Source of the DNA: Litchfieldia alkalitelluris
GTDB taxonomy: Bacteria; Bacillota; Bacilli; Bacillales; Bacillaceae_L
Reading direction: 5' to 3'
Assembly: GCF_002019645.1 (NCBI RefSeq)
Contig: NZ_KV917374.1
Location: forward strand, 3,484,696 to 3,548,695
Length of the DNA stretch: 64,000 bases
The position numbers were made by a program, and so were the translations under genes. The notes beneath the pieces are model-generated. The model made no database searches. It worked only from the letters and a program-made list of their open reading frames with translations, and had not been told where the DNA came from. Of the stretch, positions 30,774-40,243 are shown piece after piece. Each line of letters begins with the position of its first letter. Position 1 is the stretch's first letter.

Positions 30774-32242
30774 TACAACTTCAACTCCTTAATTGCTTTT
30801 AAAGCAACAAGACGATCATCAAAGTCGTATTTATGGTCTCCAATGATTTGGTAAGTTTCATGTCCTTTGCCAGCGATTATAATAATGTCATTTTTCTTTG
30901 CTTTTGAAATCGCAAATTTTATTGCCTTCTCACGATCTATTATTGTGGTGTAGTCTTCCTTTGTTACTCCAGCTTCGATATCTCTTAAGATTTCACTAGG
31001 ATCCTCAGATCTGGGGTTATCAGAGGTGAAAATTGCTAAATCAGCATTCTGGGCAGCAATTTGACCCATCAAAGGTCTTTTCGTTTTATCTCGATCACCA
31101 CCACAACCAACGACAACAATAGAACGTCCAACGGCAAATTGTTTAACTGTTGTTAAAACATTTTCTAAGCTATCTGGAGTATGTGCATAATCTACAACTA
31201 CTGTAAAGTCTTGACCTCCATTAACCACTTCAAATCGTCCCGCTATTCCCTCAATTGACTCTATCGTCGATACAATCGATTGAAGAGGTATATGAGATAC
31301 TAAAGATGCTGCTGTAGCAGCCAAGATATTATACACACTAAACTTTCCAATTAGTTTTATCGAAACATTTACACGCTCAGACGCTGTAACCAAATCAAAA
31401 CTAGTTCCAGAAGACGTCATATGTATATTAGTAGCCATTATGTCACTGTCATTATCTATTCCATAGGTTACAATTTTAGCAGCAGTGCTTTTAGCATATT
31501 CTACAGATGCAGGATCATCCGAATTGAGCACAGCAAATTTCGGTTTTTGATGATTAAAGGTATTGCCTAACCCTGAAAATAGTAAGCCTTTTGCATGACG
31601 ATATTCATCCATTGTTTGATGATAATCTAAGTGATCCTGAGTCAAATTGGTAAATACAGCTACATTGAAATCACAGCCGTGAACTCTCCCGAGATCCAAT
31701 GCATGTGAAGACACTTCCATGATTGCTGTATTTACATTACTTTCTACCATTTGATGGAAAGTTTGTTGTAGTGTCAGTGATTCAGGTGTAGTATTTTTCA
31801 CTTCAATTGTTTTTGAACCGATTTTCATATACATTGTCCCAATTAATCCTGTTACTTTACCATAATCATTAAATATTTTATCAATAATATGGGTAGTGGA
31901 TGTCTTACCATTCGTCCCAGTTACACCAATTAAGTGAAGTTTGTGAGTTGGTTGATTATAGAAAGCGTCTGCTAAAATTGCCATCGCTCTCTTAGAATTT
32001 TTCACTACTATCGTAGGAATATCTACATTAACCTCTTTTTCTACAATCAGTGCTACAGCACCGTTTTGTTTAGCTTGCTCAGCATAATCATGTCCATCAA
32101 CGGTATAACCTTCTATGCAAAAAAACAAGCTACCTTGTTTTACATGGCGCGAGTCCATCTCTAGTGATGTGATTAGCGGATTCTCTTCAATTACAGGAAT
32201 ATATTCATGTAAATAAGCAAGTAACGCTTTTAAATGCATCAT
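30773..32242 (-). CDS. murE: UDP-MurNAc-tripeptide synthetase MurE (meso-DAP type)
   Basis: Mur ligase adding the third peptide residue. About 489 residues with an N-terminal domain, the ATP loop [14 protein letters not shown] near 108-121 and the C-terminal motif [13 protein letters not shown] is the known signature for meso-diaminopimelate rather than lysine. The start is among clustered ATGs (32248, 32242, 32239); 32242 is best spaced from AGAGG. It is upstream of the MurF-like frame and mraY. Confidence 0.96.
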   Translation of the reverse strand: MMHLKALLAYLHEYIPVIEENPLITSLEMDSRHVKQGSLFFCIEGYTVDGHDYAEQAKQNGAVALIVEKEVNVDIPTIVVKNSKRAMAILADAFYNQPTHKLHLIGVTGTNGKTSTTHIIDKIFNDYGKVTGLIGTMYMKIGSKTIEVKNTTPESLTLQQTFHQMVESNVNTAIMEVSSHALDLGRVHGCDFNVAVFTNLTQDHLDYHQTMDEYRHAKGLLFSGLGNTFNHQKPKFAVLNSDDPASVEYAKSTAAKIVTYGIDNDSDIMATNIHMTSSGTSFDLVTASERVNVSIKLIGKFSVYNILAATAASLVSHIPLQSIVSTIESIEGIAGRFEVVNGGQDFTVVVDYAHTPDSLENVLTTVKQFAVGRSIVVVGCGGDRDKTKRPLMGQIAAQNADLAIFTSDNPRSEDPSEILRDIEAGVTKEDYTTIIDREKAIKFAISKAKKNDIIIIAGKGHETYQIIGDHKYDFDDRLVALKAIKELKL

Positions 32243-32248
32243 TACCAT

Positions 32249-32510
32249 TTCCTCTCAAAAATAATACTAGTTGTTAATCCAAAATATCATAATACGATAA
32301 AGGCATATTCTTGTCTATAGTATAGTTTTCTTATCTCTTATCCATTATCGGGTAATTAATTTCTTGCTGATTACCTTTTACACGAGCTAAAAAGGAAAAT
32401 ATCCCCCAATAGCTATTGTAAAGATAGTTGTTAGGAATGTAAATTAACAAAGGCAAATTATCTAATTTTAAGGCCAAATAAAGTTAAGCACGAAGTAAGT
32501 ATATAGAAAA
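32249..32510. other. spoVD-murE intergenic region
   Basis: AT-rich spacer of about 260 bases. It must hold the promoter for murE and downstream genes, but I cannot single out one convincing -35/-10 pair by eye. Confidence 0.4.
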
Positions 32511-32545
32511 AGAAGCCATAGGCTATAGGTTCCTAATGGCTTTTC
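32511..32545 (-). terminator. terminator of spoVD
   Basis: Minus-strand hairpin AAAAGCCATTAGGAACC / TATAGCCTATGGCTTC followed by TTTTTCTAT, 36 bases after the spoVD stop. Confidence 0.8.
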
Positions 32546-32580
32546 ATATAAACCTAGCTACAGTTCCTCTAACTAAGATA

Positions 32581-34509
32581 CTAATCCCCTTTTTTATCTC
32601 CAAGAAGAATCCGTAACGTAGTTCCTTGTTCAATCTTTTCACCTGGATTAGGTGCCTGATCAATCACGATATCACCCTCACCAGTTATTTCGAGCTTTAA
32701 GTCAATTAATTGTTGCTGTAACTCGCTCTTACTTAAACCAGTGACATCAGGTACGGTTATTAATTTAGGGTCGGACCAAGTTGTCTTCTTTTCAATTTGA
32801 TCTTTACGTTTTTCAACACCTAATGCTTGAAGTGAATCCTCCATGATACTTCCTACAATTGGGGCAGCCACAACACCACCAAACTGCACAGTACCTTTAG
32901 GATTATCAACTGCGAGATACACAACAATCTCTGGGTCATCAGCAGGAGCAAATCCAATAAAAGATACAATATGATTATTCTCTAGGTATCTTCCACCTTG
33001 CGCTTTTTGGGCAGTACCAGTTTTTCCTCCAACACGGTAACCTTCCACAAAAGCACCTCTTCCAGTACCTAGCGCAACCACACTTTCAAGAGCGTGACGT
33101 ATTTGTTTTGAAGTTTCTTCCGAAATTACATTCCTTTTTGCTTCAGGTGTTGTTTTACTCACAACTTCTCCTGTAATAGGGTCAATCCATTCCTTTGCTA
33201 TATATGGAGTATAAAGTGTTCCTCCATTTACAGCGGCAGCAACAGCAGCTACCTGTTGGATTGGAGTTACTGATACACCTTGGCCAAACGCTGTTGTTGC
33301 TTGTTCAACAGGTCCTACTCTCTCTATATTAAAGAGAATCCCTTTACCTTCACCTTGTAAATCAATTCCTGTCTTTTGACCAAATCCAAAATCTTTTATA
33401 TATTTAAACAGTTTTTCTTTACCTAAACGTTCACCTAACTCAACAAATCCCGGGTTGCATGAATTTTGCACAACTTCCAAAAACGTTTGATGGCCATGCC
33501 CCCCCCTTTTCCAGCATTTTAGTCTTGCATTAGCAACCTTAACAAAACCTGGATCGTTAAACTCATCTTCTGTAAGATCCACTTTACCCTCTTCCAATGC
33601 AGCAGCTAGTGTTATTATTTTAAATGTAGAACCCGGCTCATATGTACTCCAAACGGGCAGGTTACGATTATATACGTCAGGTGAAACATTCCTGAAGTTT
33701 GCTGGGTCAAAGTCAGGTCGACTTGCCATGGCAAGAATTTCACCATTATTAGGATTCATCGCAATAGCAATCACTCCATCCGGATTGTAGGTTGCTTCTG
33801 CAATATCTAAATTTCTTTCTATAATTGTTTGAACACGAGTGTCAATCGTTAGTTTTAAGTTCAGACCGTCTTCAGGAGGTGTATATTCATCCGCTATATC
33901 GGGGATTCTTTGCCCCTTTGCACTAGCGTAAAATTTCACACTTCCCTTTTCACCTTTTAGTTTTTCATCATAAGTTAGCTCAAGCCCTGTTAAACCTTGA
34001 TTATCGATTCCAGCAAATCCCAAAACATGAGAAAGATAGCTACCAAAAGGATAATGTCGAATGGAATCTTCTGCAATATAAACTCCTTTTAACCCAAGTG
34101 CACGTATTTCTTTTGCTTTTTCATGTGAAATTTTTCTACCTTCTGGATTAATTCTTTCAATGTTCGCTTTTTTCGTTACATGCTTATATGCGTCTTCTTC
34201 CGACATATTTAATATCGCAGCTAGCTTTTCTGCAGCATCGGCTGGATCTTCAATTTGTCTTGGAACGACTAGCACTGAAGGAGCACTTTGGTTTGTAGCA
34301 AGTGCTATTCCATTTCTGTCAAGAATTTCACCACGCTCTGGCTCAAATGGAATATTTCTGCTCCATGAGTCCTCCGCAAGTGCAGTCAGTTTATTGCCAA
34401 TAAAGAATTGTACGTATCCTAATCTAATATCAATAATTAGGAAAATAAGAAACCCAAAAAATAAAACTGTTGCTAACCTTTTTCTTACTGTAACATTCGA
34501 GACCCGCAT
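32581..34509 (-). CDS. spoVD: sporulation penicillin-binding protein SpoVD
   Basis: Class B transpeptidase needed for spore cortex synthesis. I start at MRVSNVTVRKRL (642 residues), the B. subtilis-like N-terminus, ten bases after AGGGAGG. After one membrane helix (about 13-33) come the pedestal domain, the transpeptidase motifs GSTFKI, SCN and KTGTAQ, and one C-terminal PASTA domain (about 580-640). Cysteines in LKCWK and NSCNPG correspond to the pair whose disulfide is controlled by StoA in B. subtilis. Confidence 0.95.
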   Translation of the reverse strand: MRVSNVTVRKRLATVLFFGFLIFLIIDIRLGYVQFFIGNKLTALAEDSWSRNIPFEPERGEILDRNGIALATNQSAPSVLVVPRQIEDPADAAEKLAAILNMSEEDAYKHVTKKANIERINPEGRKISHEKAKEIRALGLKGVYIAEDSIRHYPFGSYLSHVLGFAGIDNQGLTGLELTYDEKLKGEKGSVKFYASAKGQRIPDIADEYTPPEDGLNLKLTIDTRVQTIIERNLDIAEATYNPDGVIAIAMNPNNGEILAMASRPDFDPANFRNVSPDVYNRNLPVWSTYEPGSTFKIITLAAALEEGKVDLTEDEFNDPGFVKVANARLKCWKRGGHGHQTFLEVVQNSCNPGFVELGERLGKEKLFKYIKDFGFGQKTGIDLQGEGKGILFNIERVGPVEQATTAFGQGVSVTPIQQVAAVAAAVNGGTLYTPYIAKEWIDPITGEVVSKTTPEAKRNVISEETSKQIRHALESVVALGTGRGAFVEGYRVGGKTGTAQKAQGGRYLENNHIVSFIGFAPADDPEIVVYLAVDNPKGTVQFGGVVAAPIVGSIMEDSLQALGVEKRKDQIEKKTTWSDPKLITVPDVTGLSKSELQQQLIDLKLEITGEGDIVIDQAPNPGEKIEQGTTLRILLGDKKGD

Positions 34510-34732
34510 GATATAAGAACCTCCCTTTAAACTAGGCTCGTTCAAAATATATGCTTGTACTTTTGGTCGTAGAACTTATTCTAACTCTTAGTTTTGCCTG
34601 AGATTATTTTTGGACATGCTTAATACATTAGATAGCCGAAATAAGTAACCATTAGTATGAACATTAATAATTAATTCCCACTTAAATACCAAAAACGATG
34701 AGATATCAGGTTCTGTTTTTTATCACACAATG

Positions 34733-34772
34733 CAAGTCAAAACGAGTGTAAAATTCACACTCATTTTGACTT
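34733..34772. repeat. 40-base inverted repeat
   Basis: CAAGTCAAAACGAGTGT and its inverted copy (one mismatch) flank a six-base centre. There is no U-run on either side, so it is not an obvious terminator. Confidence 0.6.
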
Positions 34773-34903
34773 GGTGAAAAGACATCTGGATGGAACAACA
34801 TAACTTTATATAGGAAAATGTCCTCAAATCGTAGGGGTAAATGGCTGTTGTACATAGTTTTATCCTCCATTTGATATACAAATTTATTTTTGAAAAAATT
34901 AAA

Positions 34904-35092
34904 TTATAAGCGGAGATATTACGGTAAACAGCTTTATAGAGCTTAGTTGGAGGTAATAAGCGGAAATTTTCCGGTTAAGTAAAGTAAATTATCCATTTTC
35001 TACGTTTTTCAGATCAATAGTCGGAATTTTTCCATCTAGTTAAGCTGTTTTTAGTGACATTTCTCAATTAGGGTAATTTCTCCGCTAATTTA
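34904..35092. repeat. 189-bp imperfect palindromic element (MITE-like)
   Basis: The ends ATAAGCGGAGATATTA and TAATTTCTCCGCTAA are inverted copies; further in, AAACAGCTTTA mirrors TTAAGCTGTTTT, and internal CGGAAATTTTCCGG / CGGAATTTTTCC blocks repeat. The whole segment can fold on itself. It has no coding capacity and lies in the 800-base pbpB-spoVD gap. Confidence 0.6.
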
Positions 35093-35196
35093 TCAAGCCA
35101 TTCTGATACTCTCATCTGAGTCAGTGAGGGTTCCCACTTTTTATGGTTGGAGTAGGGAGAGGCGTTAGTTCAACAGGGAGCCAAAAAAAGAAAATA

Positions 35197-35233
35197 AAAA
35201 TGGCTCAGTATAGTGAACTGAGCCATTTTTTAA
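35197..35233 (-). terminator. terminator of the mraZ-pbpB transcript
   Basis: Strong hairpin AAAAATGGCTCAGT ATAGTGA ACTGAGCCATTTTT with T-runs on both sides, about 115 bases after pbpB. Confidence 0.85.
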
Positions 35234-35298
35234 ATTACAAAACAGATACAAAAGGGCAGTACAAACGAGCTCACTTTCGATTGCATTTTTGGGTTTGC

Positions 35299-35326
35299 TT
35301 ATCAAAACGGTAACCCGTTTTGATAA
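35299..35326. repeat. 28-base palindrome after pbpB
   Basis: TTATCAAAACGG TAAC CCGTTTTGATAA, a perfect 12-base stem with a four-base loop, 22 bases after the pbpB stop and without a U-run. It may be a 3'-end stabilising stem or a protein site. Confidence 0.6.
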
Positions 35327-35347
35327 TGCAACTTTTTTACACATTAG

Positions 35348-37549
35348 TTATTCATCTTTGTCTTCCGGCGCGGCCTTGTTTCCACCTGCTGGAGGCTTTA
35401 ATTCTACTTTTAGTAAATCATCGTTAATAACGGTTGCCCCCACCTTGATACTCTGCTTTGAAACAAAACCGTTTCCTTTCAAAGAAAGATTAAGGTTCAA
35501 TAGGGTTGCTAATCGATTTAGCTCTCTTACAGACCAACCAGATACATCAGGCATATTATATTCACCCTCAGTTTTTAGAAAAACTCGTTCTCCTGGCAAA
35601 ACATAATTCTCTTTCAAGGGAGATTGGGCAATTACCTTTTTACCATTTCCTAAGATGATGGGTATCGCTTTTTTTTCTTTTAATTCGGTAATAACTTCTT
35701 TTATAGTTCTATTTTCAAATGAATCTAATTTAATACCCAGGTTTTCTTTCACTGTTTGAATTTTTTCCTGTTCCTTTGGTTGAATATTTAAATATTGCAA
35801 ACTATTCTTCATGACCGGATTAAATATCTTAGAAACAGGTTCAGACCCTGGCTGGTAGATATCTTTAAGTTTCGGCTGTTGAACGGCAATATACACAATT
35901 AATCTTGGGTCATTACTAGGAGCCATGCCTAAAAAAGAGAACACATTGTTTCCATGACCCTCCAAATAACCACCTTCAGGATCTGTTATTTGTGCAGTCC
36001 CAGTCTTACCTGCCACTTGGTAACCATCAATTTGATAGCTTGTCCCGGTGCCCGATGTAACAACAGTTTCTAGAATCTCTAATACCTTTTTTGCTGTTTT
36101 TTCGGAAATTGGATTACCCTTTAAAACAGACTCGTGATCCTCAATCGTTTCATTTGTATCAGGATCGACAATACGGTCGATTATATATGGTTTCATCATT
36201 TTTCCACCATTTGCAATAGCGGTTGCTGCTTGAATTTGTTGGATTGGGGTAATCGCTGATCCCTGACCAAAAGCGGTGGATAACTTATCACGTTCCCACT
36301 GATAGTTAATCAAGCTATCAGCTTCGCCTTCTAGATCAATTCCTGTTGGTTCTGTAAGACCAAATCGTTCTAAATATTGAAGTAATCGATCTGTTCCAAG
36401 TTTTTCATTTGCTAAAATAGCAAAACCTACGTTAGAAGACCTCTGAACTCCTTCCAGAAAGGAAATTGTCCCCCAGCCAACCTTATTATGATCTTGAATA
36501 GGTTTTCCACCCTTTACAGGATAAGATCCTGAATTGAACGTATCGTCATTATTATAAACACCTTCTTCAATTGCAGCAGCTAAAGTAAAAATCTTCATCG
36601 TTGATCCTGGTTCGAATCGATAAGAAATTGCATCATTTAAGTAGTTACTAATATCTCTAATATTAGGATCAAAACTTGGCCTTGTCCCCATCGCTAAAAT
36701 CTCACCTGTTTTAGGATCAGCTACAATCCCGATAATTTTTTCAGGCTCATACTCCTCTACAACTTTACTCATTGCATCCTCAAGAAATGTTTGGATTTTT
36801 TGATCTAACGTTAAATAAATATTATTTCCATTCTGTGGCGATGTGATCTGTTCATTTGCTTTTGGTAATTTGAAGCCTGACTTATCTTTTTGGTATGTCA
36901 TATAACCATCAGTTTCAACCAGAAAGGAGTTAACACTTTTCTCAAGTCCGAGCTGACCTTTTAATTCGACAATAGTCGGATCGTCTTCATCATAAATTTT
37001 TTGTGCATACCCTACAACATGTGAAGCGAAAGTGCCATTAGGATAGTAGCGCTTATAGTCCCTACTAAAAGCTATTCCTGGTAAGCCAAGGGCTTCGATT
37101 TCTAGTTTTAAACTATGACTGATATCTCGACCTTTTGAACCGAATTCAACTTGTTTCTTGTCCTTGGTCAAGATAGCTTCAACCTCTTCTACTTCCATAC
37201 CGAGCAGTGGCGCTATTTTCCTAGCCGTTTCAATCGGATCAACAACATGTCTTGGTTTTTCAGGGTCAATGGTTAGACTTTCATCTAATATCGCCTGAAC
37301 AGTGTATGCAGCAGTATCTTCTGCAATTGATAAACCATTTTTATCATAAATGGTACCTCTTCTCGCCTCAATCACTCGTTTTTCCGTATATTTTTCTTCT
37401 GCAAGAGCAGCTAATACCTGTCCATCAACTTCTCCTGTAACTTGTATGTACAAAAAACGAGTCAACAATATAAAAAAGAGCAGGGTAAAAAACAAACTTA
37501 CCAATGCTGCTCCTCTATTTATATTCTTATTTTTAATCTTCATTTTCAT
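35348..37549 (-). CDS. pbpB: division-specific penicillin-binding protein PBP2B
   Basis: Class B transpeptidase of the divisome. The 733-residue protein has one membrane helix (about 15-32), the dimerisation domain, the transpeptidase motifs GSTMKIF, SSN and KTGTAQ, and two C-terminal PASTA domains (about 590-715, including MPDVSGWSVRELNRL). It is cotranscribed with ftsL, whose stop is only 6 bases upstream. Length and domains match B. subtilis PbpB. Confidence 0.95.
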   Translation of the reverse strand: MKMKIKNKNINRGAALVSLFFTLLFFILLTRFLYIQVTGEVDGQVLAALAEEKYTEKRVIEARRGTIYDKNGLSIAEDTAAYTVQAILDESLTIDPEKPRHVVDPIETARKIAPLLGMEVEEVEAILTKDKKQVEFGSKGRDISHSLKLEIEALGLPGIAFSRDYKRYYPNGTFASHVVGYAQKIYDEDDPTIVELKGQLGLEKSVNSFLVETDGYMTYQKDKSGFKLPKANEQITSPQNGNNIYLTLDQKIQTFLEDAMSKVVEEYEPEKIIGIVADPKTGEILAMGTRPSFDPNIRDISNYLNDAISYRFEPGSTMKIFTLAAAIEEGVYNNDDTFNSGSYPVKGGKPIQDHNKVGWGTISFLEGVQRSSNVGFAILANEKLGTDRLLQYLERFGLTEPTGIDLEGEADSLINYQWERDKLSTAFGQGSAITPIQQIQAATAIANGGKMMKPYIIDRIVDPDTNETIEDHESVLKGNPISEKTAKKVLEILETVVTSGTGTSYQIDGYQVAGKTGTAQITDPEGGYLEGHGNNVFSFLGMAPSNDPRLIVYIAVQQPKLKDIYQPGSEPVSKIFNPVMKNSLQYLNIQPKEQEKIQTVKENLGIKLDSFENRTIKEVITELKEKKAIPIILGNGKKVIAQSPLKENYVLPGERVFLKTEGEYNMPDVSGWSVRELNRLATLLNLNLSLKGNGFVSKQSIKVGATVINDDLLKVELKPPAGGNKAAPEDKDE

Positions 37550-37554
37550 TTTTA

Positions 37555-37914
37555 TCAGTCCCCGATAACCTTAACATTGTCCTCTCCAAAATCCATGCCC
37601 ATTTCTTTAGCAATTGACCAAATACGCTCAGGTCGACTTAGTTCCTGGGCTTGGAACGATAAATCACCAATAACTTTTTCTTGGTCTAAAATACTAGACT
37701 CCATTTTTTGAATATCAATGTTTGCATTATAAATTGCAACTTGGTTTGAGACAATCTGAATAGACCCAATAAGCATAGCACATACAAAAATAGTTGCCAA
37801 GATTTTTTCCCCTAAGGTAATTTTATTCTTTTTTCTAATTGCAACTTTTGTCTGTGTTTGTGTTGTTTCTTCTGGTTGTTGACTAACTTTTGTCTTATAA
37901 GCTAAATTACTCAA
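37555..37914 (-). CDS. ftsL: cell division protein FtsL
   Basis: Small bitopic divisome protein, partner of DivIB and DivIC. I use a TTG start (LSNLAYKTK) giving 119 residues, close to the 117 of B. subtilis, with AGGAGGG eight bases upstream; the longer open frame runs into rsmH. A basic cytoplasmic segment (IRKKNKITLGEK) precedes one membrane helix (about 40-60) and a coiled coil. It sits between rsmH and pbpB. Confidence 0.93.
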   Translation of the reverse strand: MSNLAYKTKVSQQPEETTQTQTKVAIRKKNKITLGEKILATIFVCAMLIGSIQIVSNQVAIYNANIDIQKMESSILDQEKVIGDLSFQAQELSRPERIWSIAKEMGMDFGEDNVKVIGD

Positions 37915-37927
37915 GTTTAAAACCCTC

Positions 37928-38866
37928 CTATTTTTCAACTTTCTCTGCAATGCGAAGCTTAGCTGAACGTGCTCGTTTGTTTTCTTCAATTTCCTCATCC
38001 GATGGAAGAATTGGCTTTCTAGTAATAAGCTTTAGTATTGGCTTATATTCATCTGGAATGATTGGTAGGCCTGGCGGTAATTGTGGACCATCACTTGCTT
38101 TCTTAAATACCACTTTACAAATTCGATCTTCTAACGAATGAAAGGTAATCACAGAAACTCTTCCTTTTGGATTTAAAAGCTCAATTGATTGTGCAACAGC
38201 ATCTTCAAATACTTTCAGTTCATTATTAACTGCAATGCGAATTGCCTGAAAAACCCGTTTTGCTGGATGCCCCCCTGTTCGTCTAGCAGGAGCTGGGATT
38301 CCTTCTTTTATAAGCTCAACTAACTCATTTGTTGTTTCAATTGGCTTAGTTTCTCTGGCTGCCTCAATTTTACGAGCAATCTGTTTAGAAAACTTTTCTT
38401 CTCCATATTGAAAGAAAGTTCGTACAAGCTGTTCGTAACTCCAATGGTTTACTATTTCATATGCTGTAAGTGGTGAATCTTTGTCCATTCTCATATCAAG
38501 TGGAGCATCATGGTGATAACTAAACCCTCTTTCAGGAGTATCTAATTGTGGTGATGACACACCTAAGTCAAACAAGATGCCATCAACTCCGGTAACGCCA
38601 TACTCTGCTAACTTATCTTTAATATGAGCAAAATTACTCTTAATCATCGTTACTCTGTCACTGAATTCAGATAATTTCACTTTAGCGTGATCTATTGCTG
38701 TTTGATCTTGGTCAAACGCATATAATCTCCCATTTACAGATAGTTTTTTAGCAATTTCCAAACTATGTCCTGCACCACCAAGTGTGCAATCGACATAAAT
38801 TCCATCTTCTTTTATATTTAATCCTTCAACAGCTTCATCTAATAAAACCGTTTTATGTTGAAACAT
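37928..38866 (-). CDS. rsmH: 16S rRNA (cytosine1402-N4)-methyltransferase RsmH
   Basis: SAM-dependent methyltransferase (MraW) acting on C1402 of 16S rRNA. The 312-residue protein begins [16 protein letters not shown]; the SAM motif [11 protein letters not shown] lies at 24-34, with [10 protein letters not shown] near 100-110 and [13 protein letters not shown] near 240. It follows mraZ in the dcw cluster. Confidence 0.97.
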   Translation of the reverse strand: MFQHKTVLLDEAVEGLNIKEDGIYVDCTLGGAGHSLEIAKKLSVNGRLYAFDQDQTAIDHAKVKLSEFSDRVTMIKSNFAHIKDKLAEYGVTGVDGILFDLGVSSPQLDTPERGFSYHHDAPLDMRMDKDSPLTAYEIVNHWSYEQLVRTFFQYGEEKFSKQIARKIEAARETKPIETTNELVELIKEGIPAPARRTGGHPAKRVFQAIRIAVNNELKVFEDAVAQSIELLNPKGRVSVITFHSLEDRICKVVFKKASDGPQLPPGLPIIPDEYKPILKLITRKPILPSDEEIEENKRARSAKLRIAEKVEK

Positions 38867-38998
38867 AGTAGCACCTCATTACAAACGTTTTTCTTATTGT
38901 TCGCAAGTATTTATTATTTAATAAAACTTTTCCCTTAGACCTCAGTGTAACTTTATATGTCTTAATGATTAGGTAATTTATGTAAGACTTGGTTGATC

Positions 38999-39430
38999 TC
39001 AAATATCAAAACCAACCATATTTTCAGCAATGTCAGAGAATGATTCTTCGGAATCAGAAAAATAATCTTCCCATTTTTCCTTACTCCAAATTTCTATTCG
39101 ATTGGAAACACCAATAACTACACATTCCTTCTCAAGTTTTGCATACGAAAGGAGTGGTGATGCAATATTAATTCTTCCTTGCTTATCAAGCTCAACTTCA
39201 CTTGCGCCAGAGAAGAAAAATCTTGTAAAAGATCTAGCGTCTTTCTTTGTAAGTGGTAGGGTCTTTAGCTTTTCCTCAAGCTGTTTCCATTCGTTATAGG
39301 GATAACCAAATAAACATTGATCAAGACCTCTAGTGAGAACAAATGATTCTCCTAAATGATCTCTAAACTTGGACGGGATGATCATACGGCCCTTGATATC
39401 AATATTATGATGGTATTCACCCATGAACAT
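38999..39430 (-). CDS. mraZ: transcriptional regulator MraZ
   Basis: AbrB-like double-domain DNA-binding protein at the head of the dcw cluster. I start at [15 protein letters not shown] (143 residues, as in B. subtilis); the GTG at 39445 would place the Shine-Dalgarno inside the gene. Two SpoVT/AbrB halves are visible: residues 5-47 ([13 protein letters not shown]) and 76-118 ([12 protein letters not shown]). It likely represses its own operon through the repeats described upstream. Confidence 0.96.
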   Translation of the reverse strand: MFMGEYHHNIDIKGRMIIPSKFRDHLGESFVLTRGLDQCLFGYPYNEWKQLEEKLKTLPLTKKDARSFTRFFFSGASEVELDKQGRINIASPLLSYAKLEKECVVIGVSNRIEIWSKEKWEDYFSDSEESFSDIAENMVGFDI

Positions 39431-39437
39431 ACCCTTG

Positions 39438-39487
39438 TCCCCCACTTTCTTACTTCATGTTACCACAATCCCCCACTTTCCACCACT
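39438..39487 (-). promoter_or_regulatory. candidate MraZ-box repeats ahead of mraZ
   Basis: The sequence AAAGTGGGGGA occurs twice on the minus strand (39438-39448 and 39469-39479, 31 bases apart) with a related AGTGGTGG at 39480-39487. MraZ proteins are known to bind clusters of short GTG/TGGG-type repeats upstream of mraZ. The closest copy overlaps the ribosome site of mraZ. Confidence 0.65.
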
Positions 39488-39589
39488 AAAATTGTATTAT
39501 TCTTGAAAAACATAACTTTTTTCGGAATCTATGGATGTAATTTATTTTAATAGTGGTAGCAGCCGGTCAGTTTGAAAGTTTGTGGGGAA

Positions 39590-39712
39590 TAATAGTCCAT
39601 GGTGAGTTCAAGGTCATACAGCTTTGGAGTGGAATTTGCGGAAAGCTGTCCAAAGTGAATTTAGGTTCAGAGATCGAAGAGCGGCGAATGGAACTCGTTA
39701 GGCTAAGTTATT
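39590..39712. repeat. probable partial third copy of the 235-bp repeat
   Basis: The stretch ends GAATGGAACTCGTTAGGCTAAGTTATTTTC, matching the ends of the two copies that follow, but its earlier part has diverged. No supported gene lies here despite a short open frame at 39553-39768. Confidence 0.4.
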
Positions 39713-39935
39713 TTCAAGGGGAGCCTTTTTATGTGAATAAGCATTTGCCCATTGAGGATGAAAAGTAAAAATTTCTACACCTAGTGTGGAAGGAGTAAAG
39801 GACCACTCGACTCCTGTGGGATATAGCGGTTTCGCGGGCCCCACTGGATCTAAAGGCTATGAGGAGCCTCACGGACCACACCCCGGAAAGCAAGTGGATC
39901 GCAGCGCATGTAACTCACTAACCTAAGTTATTTTC
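39708..39935. repeat. dispersed ~235-bp repeat, copy 2
   Basis: Opposite orientation to the copy at 15369-15609. It contains CATTGAGGATGAAAA, CACTCGACTCCTGTGGG, GGAGCCTCACGGACCAC and GCAAGTGGATCGCAGC, and ends CTAAGTTATTTTCAG. It is followed directly by another copy. Confidence 0.8.
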
Positions 39936-40160
39936 AGACTAGACACCCATGCGAATGAGTATTTGCACCATGGAGGATGAAAATGTTGTTCACTTAGTGT
40001 GGAATGAGCGGAGAGCCACCTGACTCCTGCGGGAACTAGTGGTCTCGTGAGACCCCGCAGGAGTTCAAAAAGCGACGAGGAGGCTCACGGGCCCCCCGCG
40101 GAAAGCAGGTGGATCGCAACTCATGGAACTCCACTACCTTGGTTATTTTTAGAGTAGACA
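39931..40160. repeat. dispersed ~235-bp repeat, copy 3
   Basis: Best match to the reverse complement of 15369-15609: ACTAGACACCCATGCGAATG, CACCATGGAGGATGAAAAT, CTGACTCCTGCGGGAACTAG, GCGACGAGGAGGCTCACGGG, GTGGATCGCAACTCATGGAA and GGTTATTTTTAGAGTAGACA in order. GTGGTCTCGTGAGACC is an internal palindrome. Confidence 0.85.
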
Positions 40161-40208
40161 AAACTTAATCATTCACCTCTCCCTCAAAATAACAAAGTAT
40201 AAAACAAT

Positions 40209-40239
40209 AAAAAAACCCTGAAAATTTTCAGGGTTTTAC
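40209..40239 (-). terminator. terminator of bshC
   Basis: AAAACCCTGAAAATTTTCAGGGTTTTTTT hairpin on the minus strand, directly after the bshC stop. Confidence 0.88.
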
Positions 40240-40243
40240 CTCA

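Noticed and set aside
39553-39768. Plus-strand open frame of 71 codons upstream of mraZ
   Set aside because: It falls inside repeat sequence, has no ribosome site and shares its end with the next repeat copy.
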